Under the pieces are notes generated by a model, which did not search any database, was not told the DNA's origin, and saw only the letters and a program-made list of their open reading frames with translations. A stretch of DNA of 64,000 bases, taken from positions 7,428,758-7,492,757 of the forward strand of contig NC_033636.1 in assembly GCF_001540865.1 (NCBI RefSeq), read 5' to 3'. The translations under genes were made by a program, and so were the position numbers. Each line of letters starts with the position of its first letter. The first letter of the stretch is position 1. This DNA comes from Ananas comosus (lineage: Eukaryota > Streptophyta > Magnoliopsida > Poales > Bromeliaceae). Positions 24,831-35,522 of the stretch are shown piece by piece.

Positions 24831-25229
24831 GGTTCGGACTGCAAGGAAAGTAGGTCAATAATGCCTTTTTTTTTTTATAAAGAACTGTATTAAAGGAAGT
24901 TGTAAACCATAGAATGGCGCAGATATAAGTAAAGTACTGCTAAGAAGCAAGATGGGAAGTGGAGGAAAAAGGTAAAAAGAAGAAAGAAACACACAACTAA
25001 CAATGGAAATAGATCAAGAGATGAAGAAAACAGCAAGATCAAATAGAGTAAAGAATATTACAGCAAGTGAAGACAAATATGTAAAGTCAAAAAATAGGTT
25101 GAAAAATATGCAAGTCTACACAAATATTCCAGGAAGAAAAAATAGAAGAAGGAAAAACGTTGAGGCTCAGGTTTAAAGATAAGCATGCATCATCTCTTTT
25201 TTTTTTTGCGGCATAAGCTTTACAGTAGG

Positions 25230-26650
25230 TGGTAGCACCTAACCAAACCCACGGTAGTAAGCAATAACAGGAGATGCATTAGAAGGTGGTTGCCTTTAAT
25301 TAGGCCATCCAACCTAGAATGAACAGTCGACCAACATCCAGCGTGGCCGAACCGCAAGACAATAATGCCAATTACACCCTGTATATTGAAGGAAAAATTG
25401 CTGCCAATTACACATTGTATATTGATAGATGGTTGCGCATGGAAAAGCCGTACTGTCCAGTGTAGACAATTGCTTTCTAATGTGCCAAACCACTACAACC
25501 CTCCGTTCTTTTAAGAAAGGCATAGGGAGGAAGAAATTGAATCCACAACAGCCCTCGATCGTAAAGGGAGGTAGATGTCGCAGGGAGTAAGATAGCCACA
25601 AGATGTAAATGTAAGAGATAGTCATCATCGCCTCGTAAAATAAAAAAAAACCAACGAAAGCAGGATTAAAAAAAAATCAAGTAAATCAAGGAGAAGGGCA
25701 GAGGAAGCAAAACAGTAACGTAAAGAAAAGAAAACAAAGAAGTAAGAAACACAGGTTAGAAAGAAGAACAAAAAAATAAAACAGATTATAAATGATTACG
25801 AACATAAAGGAAGTAATTGCAACACGTAACCAAACAAATAAAACCGGTAGGCTCAGGTAAAGTGTGAGAAATGGAACCAAGTAAAAGAATTCCCGTCGTC
25901 AGTTGCATAGGCAAATCTTGGCCGAACATCATGCTGGGAGAGAAGACAGGGTCAAAAAACAGGGGAAAAGAACCCAATATAGCAGCATCAGTCAACAAAC
26001 AGTATTCGATGGCTTCCCTGTAATAGGCCGTCTAATCTCTGTTAGATGATTGCCCTCCTACAGAACACAGAAGCCATGCTTTCCGGGGGCGGAGAAGATT
26101 GCATACAGGAAATAGAAGCGGCAAGCAAAAAATTTCTCTCCCAAAACATCAGGCAATTTCACAGCCAAAAGAAAGTTCAGTTTTTTTTTTTTTTTTTTTT
26201 GTTACAGTTGTCATCATTGCCTCCCAAAAAATAAAGAAATTAGAAGAAGAAGCAAACAAATCAAGAATACGGACAGTAGAAAATAGATACAGCAGGAACC
26301 AAGACATAAGAAAAACCCCAATATACCAGTGTCAGGCAATAGGTAGTAGTAGATGGGCTTGCATAGAAAGGCCGTTCAATTTGTGGCAGATGGTTGCCTT
26401 TGTATGGAATACCCAAGCAGCATTCCCAATTTTCATGAGCAAACACCGGCTAGTGTATAGGTGGTCCAAATGTAAGAAGCCAGTATATAGGAACACACAG
26501 AGGGGTCTGCAGCCAATCAGAATTGCTCACCTTACACTGCAGAGAGATAGAGAGGTTCGTACTGCTGTTTTTTGGGTAAACAATACATGCTATTTATAGG
26601 CTCAGAACCACAGGAAATCTTAAACACCTTATTGTCCAGCAGCCTTTATG
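25230..26650. repeat. Degenerate repeats inside the Helitron
   Basis: A-rich sequence in which a motif of the type AGGCCRTCYAAYC, then AGATGGTTGCC, recurs at about 25280-25310, 25410-25450, 26020-26060 and 26370-26405, with spacing of roughly 120-600 bp. The copies are too decayed for an exact unit. Several short ORFs cross the region, none convincing. Confidence 0.35.
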
Positions 26651-26899
26651 ATTTTTTTTTGAAGTATAAGCCTTTTTTCCAGGAAGCTAGAGCTATCAAA
26701 TTTTCAAGTATAAAAGCAGACATGATGATGACAGAATAGATTTCAGGATATCTTCCCATTTATTGTTAAGATCTCAGAATATCTTTAGAATTTTTTTTTT
26801 TAACAAAGCTTCTGGCAATAGGGATTAAATAGATGTCAAGTAAAATCTCAAAAGATCTTTCCCTTCTTTTGTAAGATCTCACAATCGTTATAGGGGTCA

Positions 26900-27660
26900 A
26901 ACAGCAGCCTAGGGGTCGTTTCTTTTCATGCCCCTCTGAGGAGTAGGAGACAAATAGATCTAGGGTTAGGGGTCATGGAGAGTGCAACACACCATCGCAG
27001 CCGTAAAAGGCTGAACGGACGGCATAGAGCCGGCTAAGGCAAGCAGACAGCAGTAGATAGAAAGGCGAGAGAGAAGATTACCTATGGAGGCCAGAGGTAT
27101 AGAGATAGGGGTCACCTGTAGAAGCCACAATAGGCATAGCCGTAGGGGTTCTGTTGAGAGAGGATCCAGACTGTTCTCTCCAGGATCAAAGATTGAGAAA
27201 GAGAGGGGCGATCGGTTGAGTGTCAGAGAGGACCAGAGGTGGTAGAGAGAGAGAGCGGCTGAGCGCAGGACCGATGAGAGAGATGGGCGATCGGTTGAGT
27301 GTGATAGAGGAGCATAGATAGTAGAGAGAGAGCGGGGGGTAGAAAGAGCTGGATGTAATGGTAGAGAAAGAGAGGGGGGGTAGAGAGAGAGCGGGCTGCG
27401 CGAGAGAGAGAGAAGGAGAGAGATGGGCGTTCTGTTTAGGAAGAAGAGAGAGAGAGCGAAGGGTTTGGGCGGAGAGGGTTGGCGTTCGGTTCAGGAGGTT
27501 AGAGAGAGATACAGGGAGTAGGAGAGAGAGAAGGAAGGAGAGAGACAGTAAAAGAAAGAGAGAGATGCGGTCGGTTTAGGGAAGCGGTCTGGGGAGAGAA
27601 GGTGCGGCCGGTTTAGGGAAGAGGTTTGGGGAGAGATGGGGGAACGCCCCTGATTGCCAC
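26900..27660. repeat. GA-rich block near the Helitron 5' end
   Basis: Strongly purine-rich on the plus strand, with repeated GGGCGATCGGTTGAGTGT segments (near 27205 and 27283) and many GAGAGA runs. The 73-aa ORF at 27358-27579 (RERE-like) is low complexity and not called as a gene. Confidence 0.6.
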
Positions 27661-27726
27661 GTGGATCAAAATACCTCCCCGATTGCCACGTGTATGGAAT
27701 GTTCTCTCAATTTAAATAGGGTAAGA

Positions 27727-28177
27727 TTAGTCCATCAACAAGATTGGAGTGTTCTCTCCTACCGTCGAGTTCCATTCTTAGAAAACGATAAAAATTTTAG
27801 AAGTCCGAAGAAAAAAGTGAGCCATTTACAATATTTTGAATGGTTTACTGTCTTTCTAATTTTTTGAATTAGCGAACTATTTATATATTACAATACAGAA
27901 AATGATGAATCATTTGTTGCTTATAAAATATTATAAATAGTTTACCGCAAAAAATTGCGTTCCACACCCTTCCGCCTTCTCCACTGTAGCTCCATTCTTG
28001 GAGAGCTTTTTTTGCTTTTTTTTGGAAGTTAATTTTTGGGACCAAAATAAAACCAAAAAAAAACTTAGGATAGAAACTTTGGATTTATTGTAATGTTGTC
28101 CTCAATATTGCAAGTATTTTTATTTTGGTCCCTAACTTTTACCAAAAATAGCGAAACACTTTACCGATTCTTTTCTA
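27727..28177. other. AT-rich spacer
   Basis: Nothing recognised between the Helitron boundary and the next MITE. Confidence 0.4.
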
Positions 28178-28407
28178 GGCTTATTTTGGTATTGAGATCT
28201 ATCTAACGCTATTAAATAGAATGGAGTTGAGAAAACGCATATAGGAATATACTTCTGCGTTCTCTGATGGGACCGCATAAAATATATCGTAACCAACTAA
28301 CCGCAATATGCGGAACGCAATATTACGTACGGAAACAAATAGGGTATTTTTCTATCGTTGTTTCTCATCGCAGGTAACGCAATCTCCCTGCAATCCCAAA
28401 CGAAGCC
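28178..28407. mobile_element. Tourist-like MITE, GGCTT family, copy 1
   Basis: 230 bp, ends GGCTTATTTTGGTATTG and, reversed, GGCTTCGTTTGGGATTG. Flanks CTA and TTA (one mismatch). The interior (AACGCTATTAAATAGAATGG, GTGGGACCG-like, ACGTACGGAAACAAA) matches the copy at 46704-46922. Confidence 0.75.
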
Positions 28408-29372
28408 TTAGAGCACCACACTATTTTCTACAGTATTTTTTCAACAGCACTACTCCCTACTGCTAGGCCAAACAGGTCCATAAATCTTTTTTTTCTAAAT
28501 AAATTTTTCATAAGCTTATTTTTATAATTTAAAAAGAAAACAATATGTCTTGGGTCGACTAAATCAAGCCCGGATTTGAAAATAGGCAAGGCCTACATTT
28601 GAGCCCAGGTTGGCCCAATTTGAGGTCTCTAACATGAGAAAAACCGGCCCACTATGTTGGGCCGAACCGGCTCAGCAGAACACATTATTTTCACATTAAC
28701 GATACATTAATATTTAGTCAATTAAATTAGGCTGTAAGACTTATTTGCAAAATTTTAAAATATTTTATGCAAAAAATTATTATATTAAATTAAAATTTGA
28801 GAATTAAACTATCATCGGTTCATAGTTTGAGAAATAGAAGTGGAATTTAGCTAGCTAAAAAAATTTAGGACCTGAAATAATATATTTCATAAAATCATAA
28901 AATTTGATTTCTTGAAAGATCACATGCTACAGATCATGTTTAACAGCATCAAATTAACTGGAATGCCCCCTGTAAGGAAAACTTAAAACTATCAGGTGCT
29001 CAGTACTTCTAAAAATATTTTAACTTAACTATTTATATCTAGCTTTTTTTTGGGGGGGGGGAGAAAGAGAGAAAGAGAGAGAGAGATAACAAGCGACCAG
29101 TTCAAATAAAAATAATTAGGTTTTAAATTTAAAATCTCATATACCAACCGTTAGATCTTTAGGCAATTGTGCTAGATACCGTCAATTGTTCGACTATGCT
29201 AAATCATAGCGTACTTTTGAGCAAAACTTTTAAACACTCTACACATTTGTGGAGCACTAGAGTATCAAAATATTCATAAATATGTGACTTATTATTTTTG
29301 TGAACTTAATTGCCCCCAAACATTCTACAGTTATTTTCCTTTACACATATTTTGGTATTTAATTTTTCTTTG
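28408..29372. other. AT-rich intergenic stretch
   Basis: No coding or structural feature could be supported. A short G run plus GA repeat lies at 29051-29086. Confidence 0.4.
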
Positions 29373-29946
29373 GGAAAACTTCAAAACCCTCCGTAATTTC
29401 ATACTTTTTCATTTTAGTACCTTGTGATTTAAATTTTAAAGTATATCAAGTTAGTACCCGGTGATTTTGCACTTTCTCACTTTAGTACTCTGTGGTTTAA
29501 AGTGTATCAAGTTAGTACTCTTTGGTTTTATTTTTGTATCAAGTTAGTACTCTGTGGTTTAAAGTGTATCAAGTTAGTACTCTGTGATTTTATTTTTGTA
29601 TCAAGTTAGTACCATATGGTTTTATTTCTCTTTTTATTATCTATTTTGGGTTTTTTTTTCGATAAATCAATGCCAAAATTAAAACTAAAGGGTACTAAAA
29701 TGAATATTCGATAAACCTAGCTAGGATATCTGAAGTTTTTTGTATATAATTTAACGAAATATTAAACCACAGGGTACTAAAATGAGAAAGTGCGAAACCA
29801 CATGGTACTAACTTGATACACTTTAAACCACAGAATACTAAAGTGAGAATGTGCGAAACCACAGGGTACTAACTTAATACAGTTTAAACCACAGAATATT
29901 AAAGTGAGAAAGTACGAAACCACATAGGGGATATTTGAAGTTTTTC
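29373..29946. mobile_element. Fold-back element built of short tandem repeats
   Basis: About 574 bp, left end GGAAAACTTCAAAACCCT and, reversed, right end GAAAAACTTCAAATATCCCC. Both arms (about 180 bp) are made of repeated units of the type CACTTTAGTACTCTGTGGTTTA followed by ATCAAGTTAGTAC, so it has tandem repeats within an inverted repeat. No ORF. The 81-aa minus ORF at 29777-30022 is a translation of these repeats. Confidence 0.65.
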
Positions 29947-30343
29947 TTTTTTTTTTTTCATGCTCTCTCGAAATTAAAATTCCAACACTTTCTAAACTAT
30001 GAAGCATATTGTTGACTTCCATATAACTGTTACCATTTATTTATTTATTTGTTATTTATTTATTCATTCATTTGGTTTACAAATGTGACATTTAAGGTTG
30101 TTTGAAGCATGAAGCTTTAGATTCCTTTAAAACAAAGCCACTTGTGTTTATCATTTTTTTTAGTGAACTAATTTGAAGTCAATGAAAGAGACACTTGCAA
30201 ACTAAGTTGGGAACCAATTTGTTATTGGTAAAGGCTAATTTTGTGGATTAATTAGGTGTGGCCTCTTTGGAATGCATGAGGCATAGTGTGAAAGCTCACC
30301 CCCTTTTCTTTTGAAGTTAATTTCATACGTTTCAATGCGAAAG

Positions 30344-30812
30344 TGTCAAATACCAGATAATTTTTATAAAACTTAAATAATCAGATTTATTCTTTCAAAA
30401 ATTTTATAATTTGCAAATATATCCTCTAAAAGTTCCAATGCCTTCACGTTTGTCCTAACTGTTTGATTCGTCTTTAATTTTTTTAATGATGAATACGTAA
30501 AATGATCATTTTACCCTTACAAATTTGTTCCTATAAAAAACAATCTCTTTCCTCTCTCTGCCTTTGCATTCATCACCCGTTGCACGGGTACCTTGTCATT
30601 GCCACGGCCGAGGGCAGATTCAAAATGGTAATACAAATTACAGATAAAAAGGATAGAAAGGTCCTTTAACTCCTTACCTAACCACGGTTAACTTTTTTTA
30701 CTCATGGTTATCATATTTTTGTAATAGAAGGATATATTTGGAAACAAGAGAATTTTTAAAGCAACAAATATGATAACTGAAGTTTTATAGGGATTTGCTT
30801 GCTATTTGATAT
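30344..30812. mobile_element. Inverted-repeat MITE
   Basis: Left TGTCAAATACCAGATAATTTT... and right, reversed, GATATCAAATAGCAAGCAAA share TCAAATA plus a downstream TATAAAACTT block. The interior has the ATATATCCT...AAAGTTCC theme seen in the family B elements. Target duplication not evident. Confidence 0.45.
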
Positions 30813-31490
30813 CTTTATCAGGAGCCACATGCAATTATTCCTTTCTTTTAAAGAAAAATCAAAATTACATATTATAATTCTATTACTTACAAAAAGAGGG
30901 TGCTCAAAGTAAAGCTGCATGTAGTACTGCTTTTGGAAGAAGTATTATTTTAAATACTTATAGCAACATTTTCTCATGCAAAGATTAAAAGTGCTGAATC
31001 AAATCTTTTTTGCTTCAAAGGTTTAAGAATTTCTTTCTGACTTTTCGTTGTATCAAAAACTTCAAATATTTCTCCATCAAACACTTTACTGGAAACTACT
31101 ATTGTTGAAAATAAAACCAAAACAAGGGCAAATAAGCCCTAAGACCATAAATTTTCCTTAATTAAATACTCAATTCTTACTTCTAAGACTAGATTTAATT
31201 ATATGCTAGAATCTTAAGTTTTCAAAATGGATAAATTAAGTGCACACATCACCCTCCTAGTGTAGTCCACAAAACATGGGCCATACAATTAATGCAATGC
31301 TTTGGGTCCTCAAACTCTTCATGGATGATGTATACAAATGCAAACCAACCTTATAACAGAGGTTGAGTACAAGCAAACCCATACTTAAAAAACCCAATGA
31401 AGCAATACTTCAACTTCAACTTGATTGCCTCTTTCTTCTTAAACTAAATGTCTTCCTCCCTAAGGCAAACAAGATTTGTAAACAAAAAAC
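30813..31490. other. AT-rich spacer upstream of DUF599 gene 1
   Basis: No gene or repeat recognised. From about 31490 the sequence becomes alignable with 38530-39056, the region upstream of DUF599 gene 2, so the tandem duplication seems to begin near here. Confidence 0.4.
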
Positions 31491-31868
31491 TAATTAAAAA
31501 AAATATTTTGCGTGCATAATATTATTTGTACTTTGACTTTCTGTAGTTTAAAGTGTACATTTCTGTTATTTCAATTTTATTTCTCTATGTATAAACGTTT
31601 ATAAACTATAAAGTAGTAAAATTCTATAAATAGTGAAATGAAAAAAAATGCTATACCACTTTTGGAGACTTTTTTGAGTTCCCATTTGAAAAGGCACTTT
31701 GCTTGGCAACAACCAACAAGTAATTAGCTAGACACAAAGAGTAGTGGTATACCATAAGCAATTCAAACACGAGTTTAGTTTCACAAGAACATGTTTCAAC
31801 CCTTTGGAGCCAAAGTGTGCAAATTACCAAGAGAGAGACCACATAGAGAGAGAAATCAAGAAGAGTAA

Positions 31869-31912
<44 letters not shown>
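31869..31912. repeat. (GA)n abutting the start of DUF599 gene 1
   Basis: About 44 bp of AG/GA repeat running directly into the ATG at 31913. The equivalent tract in gene 2 (39036-39056) is about 20 bp. The (GA)n therefore lies in the transcribed leader if transcription starts upstream. Confidence 0.85.
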
Positions 31913-31915
<3 letters not shown>

Positions 31916-34436
31916 TTGTTGAATAAAGGATCAATTGATTTGGTATTAGTCCCTAGTGGCCTTGTTATCATGTTTGGGTACCATCTCTTCCTCCTCTACC
32001 GGATTCTGCGGTGTCCACACACCACCGTAATCGGATACGAGAACCATAACAAGCGAGCCTGGGTAGAGAGGATGTTGCAGGTTTGATTCTTATCATCTGT
32101 TTCTCCTTTTTTTTTTTTGTGTTCATTTCTTATCATCCTGTTATATATGGTAGGAAAAGAATAGAATTTGTTGTTCATATGGCTAAACATGATTGTTATC
32201 ATTAATGGATCCAAATGAGCTTCTTATTACTGTAGAACTGTAGAACTATAGAAAGAAGAGATTATTCTCTTTTTTTTTTTTTTTTTTGAGAGAGAGAGAG
32301 ATAGGTAGCACGCTACCCGCTTTGTTCATTTTATTTAGAAATAAACTTAGCTAGAAATGTGAATCAACTAGGATTCGAACTTGGATCTCGGGTACCAACC
32401 ACCAAGCCTTTTGCCACTTGCTCTAGGAACGGTCGATAAAAAAGAGATTATTCAAATAGCAATTCATTGGGAGGTAATTCTCTTCAATTCAGGATGCGGA
32501 ATTTTCTAATTTAGAAAAAAAATGTAAGGAAGATAATTGATGTGGTCTTATGTTAGTACTTCTGATCCATTCAATACTGAGACTTCTTATATTGTAGCAT
32601 AAATGGAAATTAATGTGAGTACAATGTTTGGTGATATACTTAATTGTGCGCACTTCCTAAAATGAAGTACCAGGGAATGTTTATATAATTAAGTCCTTTT
32701 ATTCTTTTAAACTAGTTTTAAATTTTTCAATAACTTTTACGATAATAATTTTTTTTTTCTAAATTGTTCGATTTTTACCGTTTATTAATTTATTAGTCCA
32801 ATTTAATTTCTCCATCATATTTTAAATTAGAAAACCTTCCAAAATCCTCAGCTACAATTGAAAAAGGATAATAGAGTGTTCCATTTCATAAACCGTATGT
32901 TTCTACATAATTGATGGTGGCAAGAGAGGCACTATATTTAACTCTTGCCAAACTATGATGTGATAGATCTATATGATATGTAAGATCAATAAAATTAAAT
33001 ACATATATATCAATGCCGAGCATTGTAAACACAATCAAAAATAAGTTACGGAGTACCATAGAGAAAAAAATTTTAAATCTATCGATGAAAACGAAAAACT
33101 GAACTATGTTTGAACATTATCAACTGAATTTTGGATAATCAGCTTTCTTTTTCTATCTCCTGCATTCTCTTGTATGTACTTGGTTGGTTGGACTACTTGA
33201 TGACCTATGAGATCGGTATATTCTGAGAGACAGAATTGTGGGCTAGTGACTGACTGATGGTAAAAAGGTGGCAAAACTAGTAACTCTTTATATAGATCGC
33301 CTAGATCGACTTCTTATCGAGTCTGATTAGAATTTTATTCAATTTTTGATAGATGAGAAAAATGTACAGTTCTATTTCTGTTAGAATTGACTTTTATTTA
33401 TAGTAAATTCAGATTTAAATATGAATAATTGGACAACTTTTATAGAAATCCTTTTATGTTGCAGTCGATGCCGGAGGAGACGGGCATTGCATTGCAGGTG
33501 ATATCGAGCAGCCAGACGGCGTCCACGAACCTCGCCTCGCTCTCCATCGCGCTCGGCTCCCTCATCGGCACCTGGGCCGGCGGCTCGACCTCGAAAACCC
33601 TCATGGCCGAGGTGGTCTACGGCGACACGAGCCAGTCCACGGCCTCCGTGAAATACATTTCCCTCCTCGTCTGCTTCCTCGCTGCATTCACTTGCTTCAT
33701 CCACTCCGCCCGATATTTCGTTCATGCCAGCTTCTTGATCAGCACGCTCAACTCAGACATCCCGGTCAGCTACGTCCAAACCGCGGTAACGCAGAATTAC
33801 TGTTGTTCTCTAAAATTTTAAGTATGTAACATCGAATTGTTTCATCAAATTATTTATATGAAAACCTAGTCAAATATGATTTAATTTAATGATTTGTACC
33901 ACAATAAGTAAATTGGATGATTTAGAGTACAATTTATCCAAAGTTGAGTTTCTCAATCATGAAAAATCAATTTTTTTGGGTCAAAAATACCCTTTTGAAT
34001 TTCAATGTGGCTTATGTAGCCAAGGGTAAAACAGGAAAACAAAGTCCTAATTTCACTTTTGAGTTCATTAACTGAGAACCAATTCAAGTACCATTTTGGT
34101 TTATGCAAAAAAATTGATTTTTCAGAAAATAGTATTTTAATATTTTATATTCAACAGGTAATACGTGGTGGTAACTTCTGGTCGATGGGGCTCAGGGCGT
34201 TGTACTTCGCGACTGCCTTATTGCTGTGGATCTTCGGGCCGATTCCGATGTTTGCGTGCTCGGTGTTCACGGTGGCGGTGCTGCATATGCTGGACAGTAA
34301 TTCGACGCCGCTGCACCAATTCCGGTTCGGCGCGAATAAGGCGGCCGGAATAGTGCGGAGGCCGACGGCAAGGCCTGCACCAAGTAATGTGCTCAGCAAT
34401 CCAGTGTTCTCTCCTCCTGTTTCTTACCTAAGCTGA
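31913..34436 (+). CDS. DUF599 family membrane protein, copy 1
   Basis: Three exons: 31913-32080, 33465-33785 and 34158-34436; all junctions phase 0 and GT-AG (CAG/GTTTGA, GCG/GTAACG); 255 aa. The protein starts MLLNKGSIDLVLVPSGLVIM with a first membrane segment (about 7-30), followed by the conserved GYHLFLLYRI and IGYENHNKRAWVERMLQ. Exon 2 has two more hydrophobic segments (ASLSIALGSLIGTWAG; YISLLVCFLAAFTCF) and exon 3 a long one ending in LLLWIFGPIPMFACSVFTV. The GYH, TxIG, RxxWV and LLWIFGP landmarks are those of plant DUF599 (PF04654), multi-pass membrane proteins of unknown biochemical function. Length fits the family. Exons 2 and 3 are markedly GC-rich against the introns. Intron 1 carries a SINE. 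Confidence 0.92.
32268..32441 (-). mobile_element. tRNA-derived SINE in DUF599 gene 1 intron 1
   Basis: On the minus strand it has a pol III A-box-like AGAGCAAGTGGCAAAAGG, a B-box-like AAGTTCGAATCC, a body with GGGTAGCGTGCTACCTATCT, a GA/CT run and a poly-A tail (poly-T at 32268-32287 on plus). Flanked by the perfect 12-bp duplication AAGAGATTATTC (32256-32267 and 32442-32453). The equivalent place in DUF599 gene 2 (about 39398-39410) has one copy and no insert. A 5'-truncated relative is at about 51728-51790. Confidence 0.88.
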
Positions 34437-34516
34437 GATCTTTACTGGGCTTATATATGCATTTGTTGATAAATATATATTTTTTTAGCTTTTGTGAGAG
34501 AAAAAAAAAAAAAATA

Positions 34517-34564
<48 letters not shown>
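34437..34564. repeat. AT and GA microsatellite after DUF599 gene 1
   Basis: 3' flank of the gene: poly-A, then (TA)n and (GA)n leading straight into the inverted-repeat element at 34565. A distinct poly(A) signal was not assigned. Confidence 0.6.
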
Positions 34565-34566
<2 letters not shown>

Positions 34567-34825
34567 CTACTATGCTATCGGAAGCACGGAGCCTTCCGTG
34601 CTTCCAACTCGTTTTCAATGTTGCGACTTTCGAATCGTCGATCAGCTCCGTTAAACTTGATCTAGAGTATTTAGAGTACGTAGAAAATAAATTTTATTAC
34701 TTTTCGATATCATTTACCTAGTGATCGAATAGGCTCAAAATCAACAAATTTCAATGGCCGTATAAGCGTTTATCAAGTTTTAATCGGAGGGGGGTTTTCT
34801 TGGGGGGGGGGGGGGGGGGGTTGTG

Positions 34826-34862
<37 letters not shown>

Positions 34863-35164
34863 GTAAGAAATATCCAAATCACGTGAAATTTTCAATAGAA
34901 AATTCTTTATACTATATAAAACAAGATCATATTCTTGATTTAAAATTTTAATGTCATATTATTACATTTTGTAAGATTTTATTTTCAGCCGTTGATTTTG
35001 AGCCCTTCGTTCACTAGCAAATGATATCGTAAAATCATAAAATTTATTTTCTAGTACTAAAATACTCTAGATCAAGTTTAACGGAGCCGATCGACGGTTC
35101 GAAGTCGCACATCGAAAACGAGCTGGAAGCACGGAAGGCTCCGTGCTTCGATAGCATAGTAGCC
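34565..35164. mobile_element. Long inverted-repeat element in (TA)n with poly-G core
   Basis: 600 bp. Both ends read GGCTACTATGCTATCGRAGC from the outside inward; inverted similarity extends about 190 bp per arm (TCCGTTAAACTTGATCTAGA and GATATCATTT blocks in both arms). The centre contains G runs at 34802-34820 and 34829-34861. It is flanked by (TA)n/(GA)n on the left and a roughly 70-bp (TA)n on the right. A diverged relative occupies 61535-62067, also between (TA)n arrays. No ORF. Microsatellite-targeting elements of this kind (Micron in rice) are known. Confidence 0.75.
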
Positions 35165-35166
35165 TC

Positions 35167-35167
35167 A

Positions 35168-35235
<68 letters not shown>
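35167..35235. repeat. (TA)n array
   Basis: About 70 bp of TA repeats separating two inverted-repeat elements. Confidence 0.9.
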
Positions 35236-35236
<1 letters not shown>

Positions 35237-35239
<3 letters not shown>

Positions 35240-35522
35240 GAGCTTCTGTGCGTTTAAGAGCACAGAATTATTTATGCTTATGACTTTTTAGCTATCGAAT
35301 CGCCACAAAATCTGTGCAGCACTATTAACGTTGTATTCCGTTAAGTCTTTTTTATTAGTATTATACGGATCTTGCGGCAATTTTCGTCAGATCACCTCAA
35401 GATCGGTGCCGCACTATTAGCGATGTTTTGTCCTGTTAAGTCTTCTTTACTAGTGCTATACGGATCCTAGACGATTCAACGGCTATAAAATGACAAGTAC
35501 GTTGAAAGCATAGAAGCTTAAC
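35237..35522. mobile_element. Inverted-repeat element next to (TA)n
   Basis: Ends GTTGAGCTTCTGTGC and, reversed, GTTAAGCTTCTATGC. Two internal segments are similar to each other (GCACTATTAACGTTGTATTCCG-like and GCACTATTAGCGATGTTTTGTCC-like, each followed by GTTAAGTCTT and ATACGGATC). Related sequence occurs at about 62107-62270. Confidence 0.65.

Larger units (their letters stand above)
20021..27726 (-). mobile_element. Putative Helitron, RPA1-carrying, nested with a CACTA
   Basis: Read on the minus strand: a 5' end TCTTACCCTATTTAAATTG at 27726 preceded by A, and a 3' end with the GC-rich near-palindrome CCGCAGCGAAGCGTGGGG followed within about 10 nt by CTAG (20024-20021) and then T. A TC start, a 3' hairpin plus CTRR end and A/T insertion are Helitron hallmarks. 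The body holds an RPA1-like pseudogene and a 181-aa ORF on the same strand, a CT-rich block near the 5' end and a CACTA insertion (22066-23726). No Rep/helicase was found, so it would be non-autonomous. The 3' end is the stronger one; the 5' boundary is inferred without a second copy. Confidence 0.6.

Noticed and set aside
26099..26599. 166-aa plus-strand ORF in the Helitron
   Set aside because: It contains a poly-F run from poly-T, lies in degenerate repeats, and is opposite in strand to the recognisable Helitron cargo.
27358..27579. 73-aa Arg/Glu-rich ORF
   Set aside because: It is a translation of GA repeats in the Helitron.
31651..31971. 106-aa minus-strand ORF upstream of DUF599 gene 1
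   Set aside because: It is antisense to the promoter and the GA tract and is not preserved in the duplicate copy.
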